DNA of 49,579 nt from assembly GCA_025361065.1 (NCBI GenBank), contig JANYAY010000012.1, positions 1 to 49,579 of the forward strand, read 5' to 3'. The notes under the pieces were generated by a model, which was given only the letters and a program-made list of their open reading frames with translations, ran no database searches and was not told the DNA's origin. Positions 26,671 to 34,885 of this stretch are shown piece by piece (the first letter of the stretch is position 1; every line of letters begins with the position of its first letter). The stretch is from Deltaproteobacteria bacterium. GTDB taxonomy: Bacteria; Desulfobacterota; Syntrophia; Syntrophales; Smithellaceae. The position numbers were made by a program, and so were the translations under genes.

Positions 26671-28557
26671 CTATTTTGTGTTTTTGACTGATGCCCCCGT
26701 CAGATTGATCGTGAGATTGTAAACACCGTATTCCAAAATGGAATGGATCGGATACCCGCATTTTCCGTAAACCCGGAGCATGGGCTTGTTATCGGCAAGG
26801 ACGTCAGCGTTGAAGGCCTCGACCCCGTGCTCCTTTGCCACCTTGATGAGGAGATTGAGCAGATAGGAGGCAATGCCGTATCCCTGATAGTTTTCATCCA
26901 CAACAAATGCCGTATCGGCATACAGGGGACGATCCTGATGACGGATATACCTCCCCTCGGCGACAAGCCGCTCGATCCCGCCCTCTTCGATGGTTCCCAC
27001 GATGGACATGAAGCGATGGTAATCGCTGTTGACGTATTCCTGCATTCTCTTATGGGGCATGGTCTTGACGGCGCTGATGTAACGATAGTAGACGGACTGA
27101 TCTGATAACCGGTAGAACAACTTTCGCATTCCCTCCTCATCAGAAGGCAAGATGGCCCGAAACCGAATTTTCAAACCATCCCGGAATGTCTGAGTGGAAG
27201 TCAGTCTTTCCGGATACATGGTTCCCGACCCGGGCTGGTAGATCTGATCGCTGTATAGTATATTCGCTTCCTTGGCCTGTTTGATCAGATCGGCGCGGTC
27301 ATCGGGATGAGCGATGTCAATAAGCGCCTGAGCCCGCTCTCTGACCGTCCGGCCAATCATGGAGGCAATACCGTATTCCGTAACGATCAGGTCCATGGAC
27401 TCGTGGTTGATGAACTGATTGGGGTATTGATGGACAGAAATCAGAAGATTCGATTCCCCTTTCAGATTTCTGCTCGGCAGGGCAAAGATCGTCCTTCCTC
27501 CCTTTGAATGGAGGGTCCCGATAAAGATATCCTGAGCCTGTCCGGGACTAGATGTTACGTTACCTTTCCCCGACTGCAAAGCGATCCCCCCCGTCAGATC
27601 GACTTTCCTGGCGGGCATAACGGAGATGACATTGTCGTTCATGCTGATTCGTTTGTGGTCCGAAACCACATTGATGGGTTGAAATTCAATCAGCGGATTA
27701 CGATGAAGCCACTTGAGGAGTTCCGGTGTTCCCTGGGCATAAGACGTCAGGGACTTGCCGTTGAAATAGCCCTTCTTCCTGTTCGTTACGGCGCCGCATT
27801 TGACCAGATCCATAACGGCATCGGTAAAGAAATAGGTGTGTATTCCCAGATCCCTTTTCCGGGAGAGGTGCTTTGCCAGTGCCTCAAAGAGGCTGCCGGA
27901 AAAGAAAGACAGGCAACTGCCGTCCGGGATCGCTGATGCAACATTGGCTGCCACCTTGTCGATGACGTCATCGATCGGCCAGCGGGGAAAATAGATGGGC
28001 ATTTCCGTTGACTTGACCAGATAGTTGAACTCGCTGACATGGACAAAGGTGTTCCCCATAGTCCTAGGTACATTCTCGTTGATCTCTCCGACAACTATAG
28101 AGGCCATCTCCATTGCGGACTTGGCAACATCGACGGAGATGCCCAGGCTTGCATAGCCGGCGCGGTCGGGTGGCGTAATCTGGACGAAAGCCACATCCGT
28201 CCGGATTACTCCTGATTCGAACAGCCACGGAATCATGGAAAAGCGGCTGGGGATCAGATCGACAGATCCTGTTGTGATGGCCTCACTGGCCAGCCAACCG
28301 GAGACGAAAGTCTTCAGGCGAAACTTTTGATTGTTCGTTTTGGAACTGAAAGAAATGGCATCACCCAGACTCACCAGCTGGATGATTTCCAGATCGCTCA
28401 GATTCGGCAGGGTAGAGGTCATGAGGTGCTTAACCAGGGTGCGCGGCTCCGCCACTCCGGTCCCGAGAAAGATGCTCATTCCCGGCTCGATTTTCGAGAT
28501 GACTTCTTCCGGGTCTACCACTTTTTTGTCCCATTCCAGATCGGTGACATCAAACAT
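26671..28557 (-). CDS. Acetyl-CoA hydrolase/transferase-GNAT fusion with a missing catalytic Glu
   Basis: A 628-residue two-domain protein. Residues 1 to about 445 form a class I CoA-transferase of the acetyl-CoA hydrolase/4-hydroxybutyrate CoA-transferase type, with conserved late motifs such as VTEYGIASMIGRTVRERA and IDIAHPDDR. About 450-620 is a GNAT acetyltransferase domain; VVDENYQGYGIASYLL is its acetyl-CoA-binding motif A. The segment that normally reads HTEMFxDG, carrying the catalytic Glu, here reads HTYFFTDA, placing Tyr242 at that position. CoA transfer by the usual glutamyl-CoA path is therefore doubtful. The GNAT part may be the active one, with the first domain sensing acyl-CoA (inference). 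Confidence 0.85.
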   Translation of the reverse strand: MFDVTDLEWDKKVVDPEEVISKIEPGMSIFLGTGVAEPRTLVKHLMTSTLPNLSDLEIIQLVSLGDAISFSSKTNNQKFRLKTFVSGWLASEAITTGSVDLIPSRFSMIPWLFESGVIRTDVAFVQITPPDRAGYASLGISVDVAKSAMEMASIVVGEINENVPRTMGNTFVHVSEFNYLVKSTEMPIYFPRWPIDDVIDKVAANVASAIPDGSCLSFFSGSLFEALAKHLSRKRDLGIHTYFFTDAVMDLVKCGAVTNRKKGYFNGKSLTSYAQGTPELLKWLHRNPLIEFQPINVVSDHKRISMNDNVISVMPARKVDLTGGIALQSGKGNVTSSPGQAQDIFIGTLHSKGGRTIFALPSRNLKGESNLLISVHQYPNQFINHESMDLIVTEYGIASMIGRTVRERAQALIDIAHPDDRADLIKQAKEANILYSDQIYQPGSGTMYPERLTSTQTFRDGLKIRFRAILPSDEEGMRKLFYRLSDQSVYYRYISAVKTMPHKRMQEYVNSDYHRFMSIVGTIEEGGIERLVAEGRYIRHQDRPLYADTAFVVDENYQGYGIASYLLNLLIKVAKEHGVEAFNADVLADNKPMLRVYGKCGYPIHSILEYGVYNLTINLTGASVKNTK

Positions 28558-28575
28558 AATCTCTCCACTTTTTTA

Positions 28576-28633
28576 AATCCCGCTCACGCGGGACGAGCGT
28601 TAATTCTTCGCAGCTTGCTGCGAGGTGGTTGAT
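28576..28633. repeat. Repeat family 2, copy 3 (shortened)
   Basis: Shares the first 35 or so bases and the last 17 with the 100-bp copies at 17881 and 19317 but lacks the middle. The short palindrome GCAGCTTGCTGC replaces it. Confidence 0.7.
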
Positions 28634-28934
28634 TTCCATAAACGGCTCCAGAAATCAGCATTTCTCTATATCTGGGGCCTTCCGTCCAGAAGGAGAAAAC
28701 CTTTTGTGCCCTGCCGAAACGAATTTATAAGGATTTTTTCTTTTAATGCCGGAGTATAAGACAAGGGAAAAGGGAATGTCAAAGGATAATTATCGGAGCA
28801 GGATGCTGCGCACTGAGGTCGATGGCAGAAAACAGAGATATTGTAAAAAGTAGCGAGGAGCGATCGGTTGTCGCCTGCACCGCAGGCGTGGAGAAAGTCC
28901 GTCTCGTCCCATAAAGGTTGAAGAAGATCGATAA
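28634..28934. other. Intergenic stretch without a recognised gene
   Basis: No supported gene. A perfect hairpin CGCCTGC-ACC-GCAGGCG lies at about 28872-28888, followed by GGAGAAAGTCCG. The sequence leads into a 126-bp block that recurs at 34339. A structured RNA or leader is possible but not shown. Confidence 0.3.
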
Positions 28935-29060
28935 CCATCAGACAAACACCTATGGCCTCACCGCCTGATTACCTGACGGCAAATTCAGTACTTTCCCCTG
29001 TGCAGAATCAGACACTGTCTGATTGTCATAAGGAGTGACATGCCTTAGACTAACATCGAA
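28935..29060 (+). repeat. Duplicated non-coding block, copy A
   Basis: Aligns without gaps to 34339-34464 at about 70% identity by eye (89 of 126). Best-kept parts are the first 16 bases (CCATCAGACAAACACC), the segment around AGAATCAGAC and CATGCCTTA near the end. Copy A also has the palindrome CAGACACTGTCTG. It lies about 57 nt upstream of the zinc-ribbon gene at 29118. Confidence 0.75.
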
Positions 29061-29117
29061 AAAAAGAAAATCGTAAAAGAAGATGAAATCCATTAAATAT
29101 GAAAAGGAGAAAAGTTT

Positions 29118-29477
29118 ATGAAGACCAATAAAAGTCAGCTTTGTTCGTCCTGCGGGAAAGAACAGGCAAAAACAGAATGTGATCATTGTGGAAAAGCATT
29201 GTGCAGGGAATGCAGCAAGTTGGAGATATGGGGCAATGGAGCGGAAGACCTGAGTGTCCGTTATTTCTGTCTGACATGCAAAAATGATCCTGTCGTCAAT
29301 CCTTGGGGCGCCTACAGCACCATATCCGATGCATCCGCGGAAGAGGAAGCGGCTTTGCAGGTCATGGCAAGCAAGAAAAGCAGGAAAGCTGCGCCAAAGA
29401 AGAAAGAAAAGATTGGCAGCCCTGGATATTACAGTCATGTATCATCCGGAAGCCGGCACGCGGGAATTTCTGCGTAA
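29118..29477 (+). CDS. Small zinc-ribbon protein
   Basis: A 119-residue protein of no named family. Residues 9-55 contain four CxxC-type pairs (CSSC, CDHC, CREC, CLTC), typical of a B-box-like double zinc-binding module that mediates protein or RNA contacts. The C-terminal half is basic and rich in Lys and Ala (about 83-100, KKSRKAAPKKKEK), and probably disordered. AAAAGGAG lies just before ATG 29118. It stands at the head of a hydroxyacyl-CoA dehydrogenase/CoA-transferase group, though 261 nt of DNA without a supported gene separates it from the next ORF. Confidence 0.72.
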   Translation: MKTNKSQLCSSCGKEQAKTECDHCGKALCRECSKLEIWGNGAEDLSVRYFCLTCKNDPVVNPWGAYSTISDASAEEEAALQVMASKKSRKAAPKKKEKIGSPGYYSHVSSGSRHAGISA

Positions 29478-29738
29478 AACAAGTGGGATGGGCTGCGATC
29501 TCCTTCCTCACAGGACTTGACATGTCCCACCTGCAATCAGGCCTGACGTGAACATTCAATCCACAAGACCGGACAGATCATGTGGACATTGTTCGGTGGA
29601 AGGTTTGGCAGGACCGGACGGACATGAAACCTCTCAGGGGAAGAGGGATCTCGAACCGCCGGAATCTGGAGCCCTACGAAATAAATATTGCAAAGAGATA
29701 AGAGAGACGTACCGCTCTTCTGCAAAAGGAATGAAATC

Positions 29739-30689
29739 ATGGACGGAATTAAAAAAGTTGCAGTCATCGGCACCGGTGTAATCGGTTCGGCTTGGGTATC
29801 GCTCTTCGCCCAGAAGGGATACGAAGTAATGGCTCAGTCGAGACGGCCCGAAACCAGGGAGAAGGGGCACCGGCAGGTCTGCACAAATCTCGACTTCTTT
29901 GTCGGGAAGGGGCTATTGACCACCCAGGAAAGGGACCAGGCTCTTGGTCGGGTTAAATTTGTTGCAGAAATTAGCGAAGCTGTCCGGGAAGCGGACTTCA
30001 TCGAAGAGTGCTCCGGGGAAACGTATGAAGTCAAAATACCAACCTTTCAGGAAATGGATCGCTGCGCCCCGCCAACATCCATTATCGGAAGCAGTTCCTC
30101 CGGGTTAAGCATGACGGATATTCAGAAGCATGTTGTGCACAAGGATCGTTGCATTGTCACTCACCCTTTTAATCCGCCTCATCTTATCCCCCTTATCGAG
30201 GTCGTACCCGGCAAGGAAACATCGCAGGCTACGATCGATGCCAGCATTAAATTCATGGAACATCTGGGAAAAATCCCTGTCCTGGTAAAAAAGGAAGTTC
30301 CCGGGTTTATCGGTAATCGTCTGGCCGTCGCTCTCTGGCGCGAAGCTATCGACCTTGTGGAAAATGGCGTCGCCAGCGTTGAGGACGTGGACAAGGCTCT
30401 CTGTGCAGGTCCCGGCCTTCGGTATGCCCTCATGGGAACTCACATGATCTACCATCTTGGCGGAGGCGAAAGCGGAGGCATCGGCCACTTCATCGACGGC
30501 ATTGGCAACACGACCTTTAAAACCATCTGGGAAGAACTCACGACCTGGAACTACATTACGGAACCCATGAAAGAAAAACTCATCGCAGGAATCAAGGACG
30601 AGATGAAGGGCCGCAGCTTTTCGGAATGCATAGCCTGGCGCGATGAAAAGCTCTTTGAGCTGATCAAGCTCATCTATGGAGGAAAGTAA
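29739..30689 (+). CDS. 3-hydroxyacyl-CoA dehydrogenase family protein
   Basis: A 316-residue dehydrogenase. The NAD motif VAVIGTGVIGSAW starts at about residue 7. HPFNPPHLIPLIEVVPG carries the catalytic His and is the version seen in lambda-crystallin/L-gulonate and L-carnitine dehydrogenases as well as short 3-hydroxyacyl-CoA dehydrogenases, so the substrate may be a free 3-hydroxy acid or its CoA ester. The C-terminal dimerisation domain begins at about 185. AAGGA upstream supports ATG 29739; the longer frame from TTG 29688 is not needed. The next gene starts 3 nt after the stop. Confidence 0.88.
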   Translation: MDGIKKVAVIGTGVIGSAWVSLFAQKGYEVMAQSRRPETREKGHRQVCTNLDFFVGKGLLTTQERDQALGRVKFVAEISEAVREADFIEECSGETYEVKIPTFQEMDRCAPPTSIIGSSSSGLSMTDIQKHVVHKDRCIVTHPFNPPHLIPLIEVVPGKETSQATIDASIKFMEHLGKIPVLVKKEVPGFIGNRLAVALWREAIDLVENGVASVEDVDKALCAGPGLRYALMGTHMIYHLGGGESGGIGHFIDGIGNTTFKTIWEELTTWNYITEPMKEKLIAGIKDEMKGRSFSECIAWRDEKLFELIKLIYGGK

Positions 30690-30692
30690 CGT

Positions 30693-32273
30693 ATGCACGG
30701 CAAGATTATTGGCGTGGAAGACGCTATCGGATTAATTAAGGACGGTGACACGGTGGCTATCGGCGGTTTTGTCGGCAATGTACATCCCGAAGAACTGACA
30801 TTGACACTGGAAAAAATTTTCCTGGAGACTGGCCATCCGAAGAACCTTACCCTTATCGGGGCGGCCGGGCAGGGCGACGGCAAGGAAAAGGGACTCAATC
30901 ACCTGGCCCATGAGGATCTGCTCAAACGGGTGATCCTGGGCTACTGGAACTTGTCGCCCAAACTCGGAAAAATGGCCCTGGAAAACAAGATCGAGGCATA
31001 CAATTTCCCGCAGGGAGTCATTTCCTGCCTGTTTCGGGAAATAGCGGGAGGGCGTCTCGGATTTATCACCCATACGGGACTCAAGACTTTTGTCGATCCG
31101 AGACAGGACGGAGGAAAGGTCAATGCCCGCACAACAGAAGAACTGGTGGAACTGATCACCCTCAGCGGTCAGGAACGACTTTTTTACAAAGCATTGCCGA
31201 TCAATGTAGCTCTGGTGCGTGGCACAACGGCAGATCTGCATGGAAATATCCGCATGGAAAAGGAAACCGCCTCTCTGGAAATGATGGCCATGGCTCAGGC
31301 GGCAAAGAATTCCGGGGGAATCGTCATCGCGCAAGTGGAGAGGATTTCGGAAAACGGTCATTTCCGGCCTATGGATGTAAGGATTCCCGGTATATTTGTC
31401 GATGCCGTCGTTGTTGCCAAGCCGGAAAATCACTGGCAGACCTTTTTCGAAGTTTACAACCCCACATATACAGGCGAGATTGTTGCACCCGCCCAGAACA
31501 TGAAAATAATGGATTTTACGACACGGAAAATCATCAGCCGGCGGGCTGCCATGGAGCTTATTCCCGGCGCAGTAATCAACCTCGGCATCGGGATGGCTGA
31601 CGGGATCGCCGCAGTAGCCGGAGAAGAGGGCATGAACGATCTCTTCACCCTCACGGTCGAGTCCGGTCCCATCGGAGGTATTCCGGCCATGGGGATGAGC
31701 TTTGGCGCATCAGCCAATCCGCAGGCCGTAATTGATCAACCCTATATGTTCGATTTTTACGACGGCGGCGGTCTGAATATGGCTTTTCTCGGTATGGCAC
31801 AGGCCGACAAAAACGGCAACCTGAATGTCAGCCGTTTCGGAACCAGACTGGCCGGTTGCGGAGGATTCATCAACATCACCCAGAATGCCAAGACGGTTAT
31901 CTTCATTGGAACGCTCACTGTCGGGGCTGAAGTGGCTGTGACAAACGGCAAGATGACCATCGTGAAAGAAGGACGGGATAAAAAACTCATCGAACGTGTC
32001 GAGCAGATCACGTTCAGCGGCGATTATGCCCGCGAAGTTGGCCAGCGGGTTCTGTATATCACAGAGCGGGCCGTGTTCGAGCTTCGCAAAGAAGGCGTAA
32101 CACTCATTGAAACGGCGCCGGGAGTTGATTTACAAAAAGATATCCTCGATCAGATGGGTTTTGTTCCGCACATTGCTCCGGACCTGCGTCTCATGGATCA
32201 AAGGATTTTTCTCGAAAAACCGATGGGAATCCGGGATGAAATTGCACTCAGGGGGAAGCACGGCCTTAAATAA
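30693..32273 (+). CDS. Acyl-CoA:acid CoA-transferase, fused alpha-beta (propionate CoA-transferase-like)
   Basis: A 526-residue class I CoA-transferase with both subunits fused, as in YdiF and propionate CoA-transferase. The alpha-like half starts with IKDGDTVAIGGFVGN (about 15-29). The catalytic Glu lies in TLTVESGPIGGIPAMG in the beta-like half. GGAGGAAAG precedes ATG 30693. It would exchange CoA between a donor such as acetyl-CoA and an organic acid without ATP cost, an advantage for a syntrophic organism. Partner genes upstream (dehydrogenase) and downstream (two more CoA-transferase subunits) suggest a 3-hydroxy or 3-keto acid pathway. Confidence 0.9.
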   Translation: MHGKIIGVEDAIGLIKDGDTVAIGGFVGNVHPEELTLTLEKIFLETGHPKNLTLIGAAGQGDGKEKGLNHLAHEDLLKRVILGYWNLSPKLGKMALENKIEAYNFPQGVISCLFREIAGGRLGFITHTGLKTFVDPRQDGGKVNARTTEELVELITLSGQERLFYKALPINVALVRGTTADLHGNIRMEKETASLEMMAMAQAAKNSGGIVIAQVERISENGHFRPMDVRIPGIFVDAVVVAKPENHWQTFFEVYNPTYTGEIVAPAQNMKIMDFTTRKIISRRAAMELIPGAVINLGIGMADGIAAVAGEEGMNDLFTLTVESGPIGGIPAMGMSFGASANPQAVIDQPYMFDFYDGGGLNMAFLGMAQADKNGNLNVSRFGTRLAGCGGFINITQNAKTVIFIGTLTVGAEVAVTNGKMTIVKEGRDKKLIERVEQITFSGDYAREVGQRVLYITERAVFELRKEGVTLIETAPGVDLQKDILDQMGFVPHIAPDLRLMDQRIFLEKPMGIRDEIALRGKHGLK

Positions 32274-32314
32274 AGGTTGTTTCATGCACAAATGAACGTA
32301 AAGGAGTAATAAAA

Positions 32315-33322
32315 GTGAATACCGCAAAGCAGCAAAGCCTGGGGCCGCTGTTTACAAGCCCTGACCCGGATGAGGCGCGCGCGTATTTCCGCACGAAATC
32401 TCGGGCAAAGGCAAACAAGCTCATGAGCTTGAAAGAGGCAGTGGAACGGTTCATCCATGACGGAGACTATCTGAGCATCGGCGGGTTTGGAACCACCCGC
32501 ACTCCCCTGGCAGCCTGCCACGAAATTGTGCGGCAGGGTTTGAAAAATATGGGTTTTGCAGGACATACGTCGACCCATGATTTCCAGATTCTGGCGGCTG
32601 GAGAGGTCTTTGACCGTGTAGACATTGCCTATGTGATTGGTTTGGAAGCGCGTGGAATGAGTCCGTGCGCCCGCGCATACATGGAAAGCGGACGCGTGCG
32701 GATCTGCGAGTGGTCCAATTTCAGCCTGGCGGCGCGTCTGAAGGCTGCTGCCATGGGCATACCATTCCTCCCGACACGGAATATGCTGGGTACCGACACG
32801 TTTCGCTATTCGGCAGCAAAAGTCATGACCTGCCCGTTCACCGATAAAACCATGATGCTCCAACCGGCTCTGTATCCCGATGTGGCCGTCATTCACGTTC
32901 ATGAAGCGGACGTTCACGGCAATTGCCGCATAAAAGGCAGTGTCATTTCGGACGACGATCTGGCCTGTGCAAGCAAGAAACTGATCATTACGACCGAGCG
33001 CCTTATTACCAATGACGAGATACGGAATGACCCGGACAGAACTGTGATTCCCTACTATCTGGTTGATGCGGTCTGCGAAGTGCCCCTTGGGGCGTATCCC
33101 GGCTCTATGCCTTATGAATATTTCTCCGACGAAGTGCACTTAAAGGAGTGGTTGACGGTGCAAAGTGAACAAGATAATTTTGCAGCTTTTTTAAAGCGCA
33201 ACATCTATGAATGCCCCGATCACAAAACCTACATCGAGCGTAACGGAGGTATTCCGAAAATCAAGGAGCTCAGGGCGAAGGAATTATTGCTCCACAAGGA
33301 GGCCATCAATGCAAAATTATAA
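32315..33322 (+). CDS. CoA-transferase subunit A (glutaconate CoA-transferase-like)
   Basis: A 335-residue class I CoA-transferase alpha subunit, starting at GTG 32315 behind AAAGGAG. MSLKEAVERFIHDGDYLSIGGFG (from about residue 29) and HVHEADVHGNCRIKG match GctA and related ring-degradation subunits such as IpdA. The alpha subunit has no catalytic Glu of its own; it works with the next gene, which it overlaps by 14 nt. The true substrate could be a dicarboxylic or ring-opened acyl-CoA. Translational coupling makes a heteromeric complex with the product at 33309 very likely. Confidence 0.88.
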   Translation: MNTAKQQSLGPLFTSPDPDEARAYFRTKSRAKANKLMSLKEAVERFIHDGDYLSIGGFGTTRTPLAACHEIVRQGLKNMGFAGHTSTHDFQILAAGEVFDRVDIAYVIGLEARGMSPCARAYMESGRVRICEWSNFSLAARLKAAAMGIPFLPTRNMLGTDTFRYSAAKVMTCPFTDKTMMLQPALYPDVAVIHVHEADVHGNCRIKGSVISDDDLACASKKLIITTERLITNDEIRNDPDRTVIPYYLVDAVCEVPLGAYPGSMPYEYFSDEVHLKEWLTVQSEQDNFAAFLKRNIYECPDHKTYIERNGGIPKIKELRAKELLLHKEAINAKL

Positions 33323-34079
33323 CATCATGGAGCTAATGATCTGTGTTGCGGCGCGCGAACTGGGAAATGGACAAACCGCAGGAATCGGAACGGGCGCGCC
33401 TTGCGCCGCAGCCATGCTGTCCCAGAAAACCCTTGCGCCCGATCTTGTGATCATGTTTGAATCCGGCGGTGTCGATCCTCTGCTGTCCGAAATACCGATT
33501 TCAGTTGGCGACTCCCGGACATTTTACCGGGCCCTCATGGTGGGAAGTATGTTCGAAATTATGCAGACTTGCAGTCGGGGGATGGTCGACTACGCAATTC
33601 TGGGCGGCGCCCAGATCGACATGTATGGGAATATAAACTCTACGATGCTGGGGAGGAATTACCACAAACCAGCTGTGCGCCTTCCCGGCAGCGGCGGCTC
33701 TAATGATTTCGCCTCCCTGTGCTGGCGTACGATCATCATGTCCGTTCAGGAAAAGAAACGATTTGTCAAGAGGCTGGATTTCATGACGGCGCCCGGTTGG
33801 CTGGAAGGAGGGAAATCCAGGGAGCAGTCGGGACTGCCGGCGGACAGCGGCCCATACAGAGTCATTACCAACATGGCCGTCATGGACTTCGAACCGGAAA
33901 CTAAACGCATGCGCGTCATTTCGCTTAACCGCGGTTATACATTTGACGATGTCCAGAACAACTGTGAATTCGAACTGCTCTCAGCCCCCAGAATTTTTAC
34001 CACCAAACCGCCGACGGCGATGGAACTGCGGATTCTGCGCGAAGAGATCGATCCGAACCGGAATATTATCGGTCGGTGA
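33309..34079 (+). CDS. CoA-transferase subunit B (glutaconate CoA-transferase-like)
   Basis: A 256-residue beta subunit. VIMFESGGVDPL (E51) holds the catalytic Glu, equivalent to Glu54 of glutaconate CoA-transferase. The start at ATG 33309 follows GGAGG by a short spacer inside the end of the alpha gene; an in-frame upstream extension from 33207 would overlap the alpha gene by over 100 nt and is rejected. An imperfect hairpin spans the stop codon (about 34061-34093). It is the last gene of this CoA-transferase group. Confidence 0.88.
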   Translation: MQNYNIMELMICVAARELGNGQTAGIGTGAPCAAAMLSQKTLAPDLVIMFESGGVDPLLSEIPISVGDSRTFYRALMVGSMFEIMQTCSRGMVDYAILGGAQIDMYGNINSTMLGRNYHKPAVRLPGSGGSNDFASLCWRTIIMSVQEKKRFVKRLDFMTAPGWLEGGKSREQSGLPADSGPYRVITNMAVMDFEPETKRMRVISLNRGYTFDDVQNNCEFELLSAPRIFTTKPPTAMELRILREEIDPNRNIIGR

Positions 34080-34338
34080 CGCCGATATTATTCAGGAGAG
34101 CGCATCGATGTGCAGTCGGCAAAGATGTCGTTAGGGACATTCCGGAATATTTTCATTCCGTGGTCATTTACTCCAATATCTATTCCATGACCTACTCATT
34201 CTTTTTTACCAGTTGATGCGGGAATCATTCAGGCCAGGCAAAGAGATCTCAACGGGAGACCTCTTGCCGCGTCGCATTCGACTGTCCGGTGAATACCGGC
34301 ACCGTCGAGCCTGCGGCTTCTCCCGCGAAAAACGGCTG
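34080..34338. other. Intergenic stretch without a recognised gene
   Basis: No gene supported. Short palindromic segments occur (for example ATTCCGGAATATTTTCATTCCG at about 34139-34160), but no clear terminator with a T-run. It leads into the second copy of the 126-bp block. Confidence 0.3.
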
Positions 34339-34464
34339 CCATCAGACAAACACCGATGACATTGGATATTGTTTGCCTGATGGCAAATTCATCTTGTGTC
34401 CCTAAGAAGAATCAGACCGAGACCGATTGTGATAAAAAACGGCATGCCTTACATTATCATCGAA
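34339..34464 (+). repeat. Duplicated non-coding block, copy B
   Basis: Ungapped relative of 28935-29060. In this copy the first 46 bases can fold into a long hairpin: CCATCAGACAAACA pairs with TGTTTGCCTGATGG with one mismatch, and CCGAT/ATTGG pair inside it. The pairing is poorer in copy A, so it is not supported by covariation. It lies 210 nt upstream of the 39-residue peptide gene. Confidence 0.75.
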
Positions 34465-34674
34465 CAGAACGTACATCGCCAAGGATGCTGAAATCCATGA
34501 TGACGAAGATCGGAAACTTGACCGGGACGGAAGATCAGGAGGAGTTCAATTCCAGGAAATACTTGCGGGGAAACAATGTTTCATGCCCTGCAACGTCCGG
34601 GAATAAACGACCCCAGGGAAAACCGGAGCTGCGCCATTAGGGAATTTCGCAAAAAAATAAAAGGAGACATCGTT

Positions 34675-34794
34675 ATGAAAAAGACAGACCTGAAGAAAAA
34701 GACCGAAGCCCAAAAAAAAGCGAAACCCCTTAGCAGAAAAACCCTGAAGGAATGGTGTGACCCTACCTGCACACCGATGAACATTACTAAGTGA
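34675..34794 (+). CDS. Short basic peptide with a cysteine-containing tail
   Basis: A 39-residue ORF with a well-placed AAGGAG (7 nt before ATG 34675). The N-terminal half is very rich in Lys, and the end reads LKEWCDPTCTPMNITK, with Cys three residues apart from Cys and several Thr. A charged leader followed by a Cys/Thr core is the layout of many ribosomally made, modified peptides, but no modifying enzyme is adjacent. It could instead be a small metal-binding protein. It shares an upstream repeat block with the zinc-ribbon gene at 29118. A strong hairpin follows. Confidence 0.55.
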   Translation: MKKTDLKKKTEAQKKAKPLSRKTLKEWCDPTCTPMNITK

Positions 34795-34812
34795 TAGTGA
34801 CGCTAAAAGCAC

Positions 34813-34853
34813 GTGCCCCTCTCTTCCGCGAAACATCGGTGGGAGAGGGGCAC
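34813..34853. terminator. Bidirectional terminator hairpin
   Basis: A perfect 11-bp stem (GTGCCCCTCTC at 34813-34823, complement 34843-34853) between the peptide gene (plus) and the response regulator (minus). The flanks are only modestly T-rich. Confidence 0.65.
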
Positions 34854-34885
34854 CCGTCATTCATTCAAATGTTTTCTCTTTCTGA

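Noticed and set aside
28861-28911. RNase P RNA-like segment (GTCGC, hairpin, GGAGAAAGTCCG)
   Set aside because: The short match to the P3/P4 strand of RNase P RNA is not followed by the rest of the molecule; the space before the zinc-ribbon gene is too short and no 3' P4 partner (ACAGAA region) is found. Probably chance.
28666-28938. Minus-strand frame of 90 codons upstream of the zinc-ribbon gene
   Set aside because: No ribosome site, no motif, and it lies over hairpin-rich DNA next to the duplicated block.
29548-29781. Plus-strand frame of 77 codons between the zinc-ribbon and dehydrogenase genes
   Set aside because: It overlaps the start of the dehydrogenase, has no good start signal and no recognisable domain.
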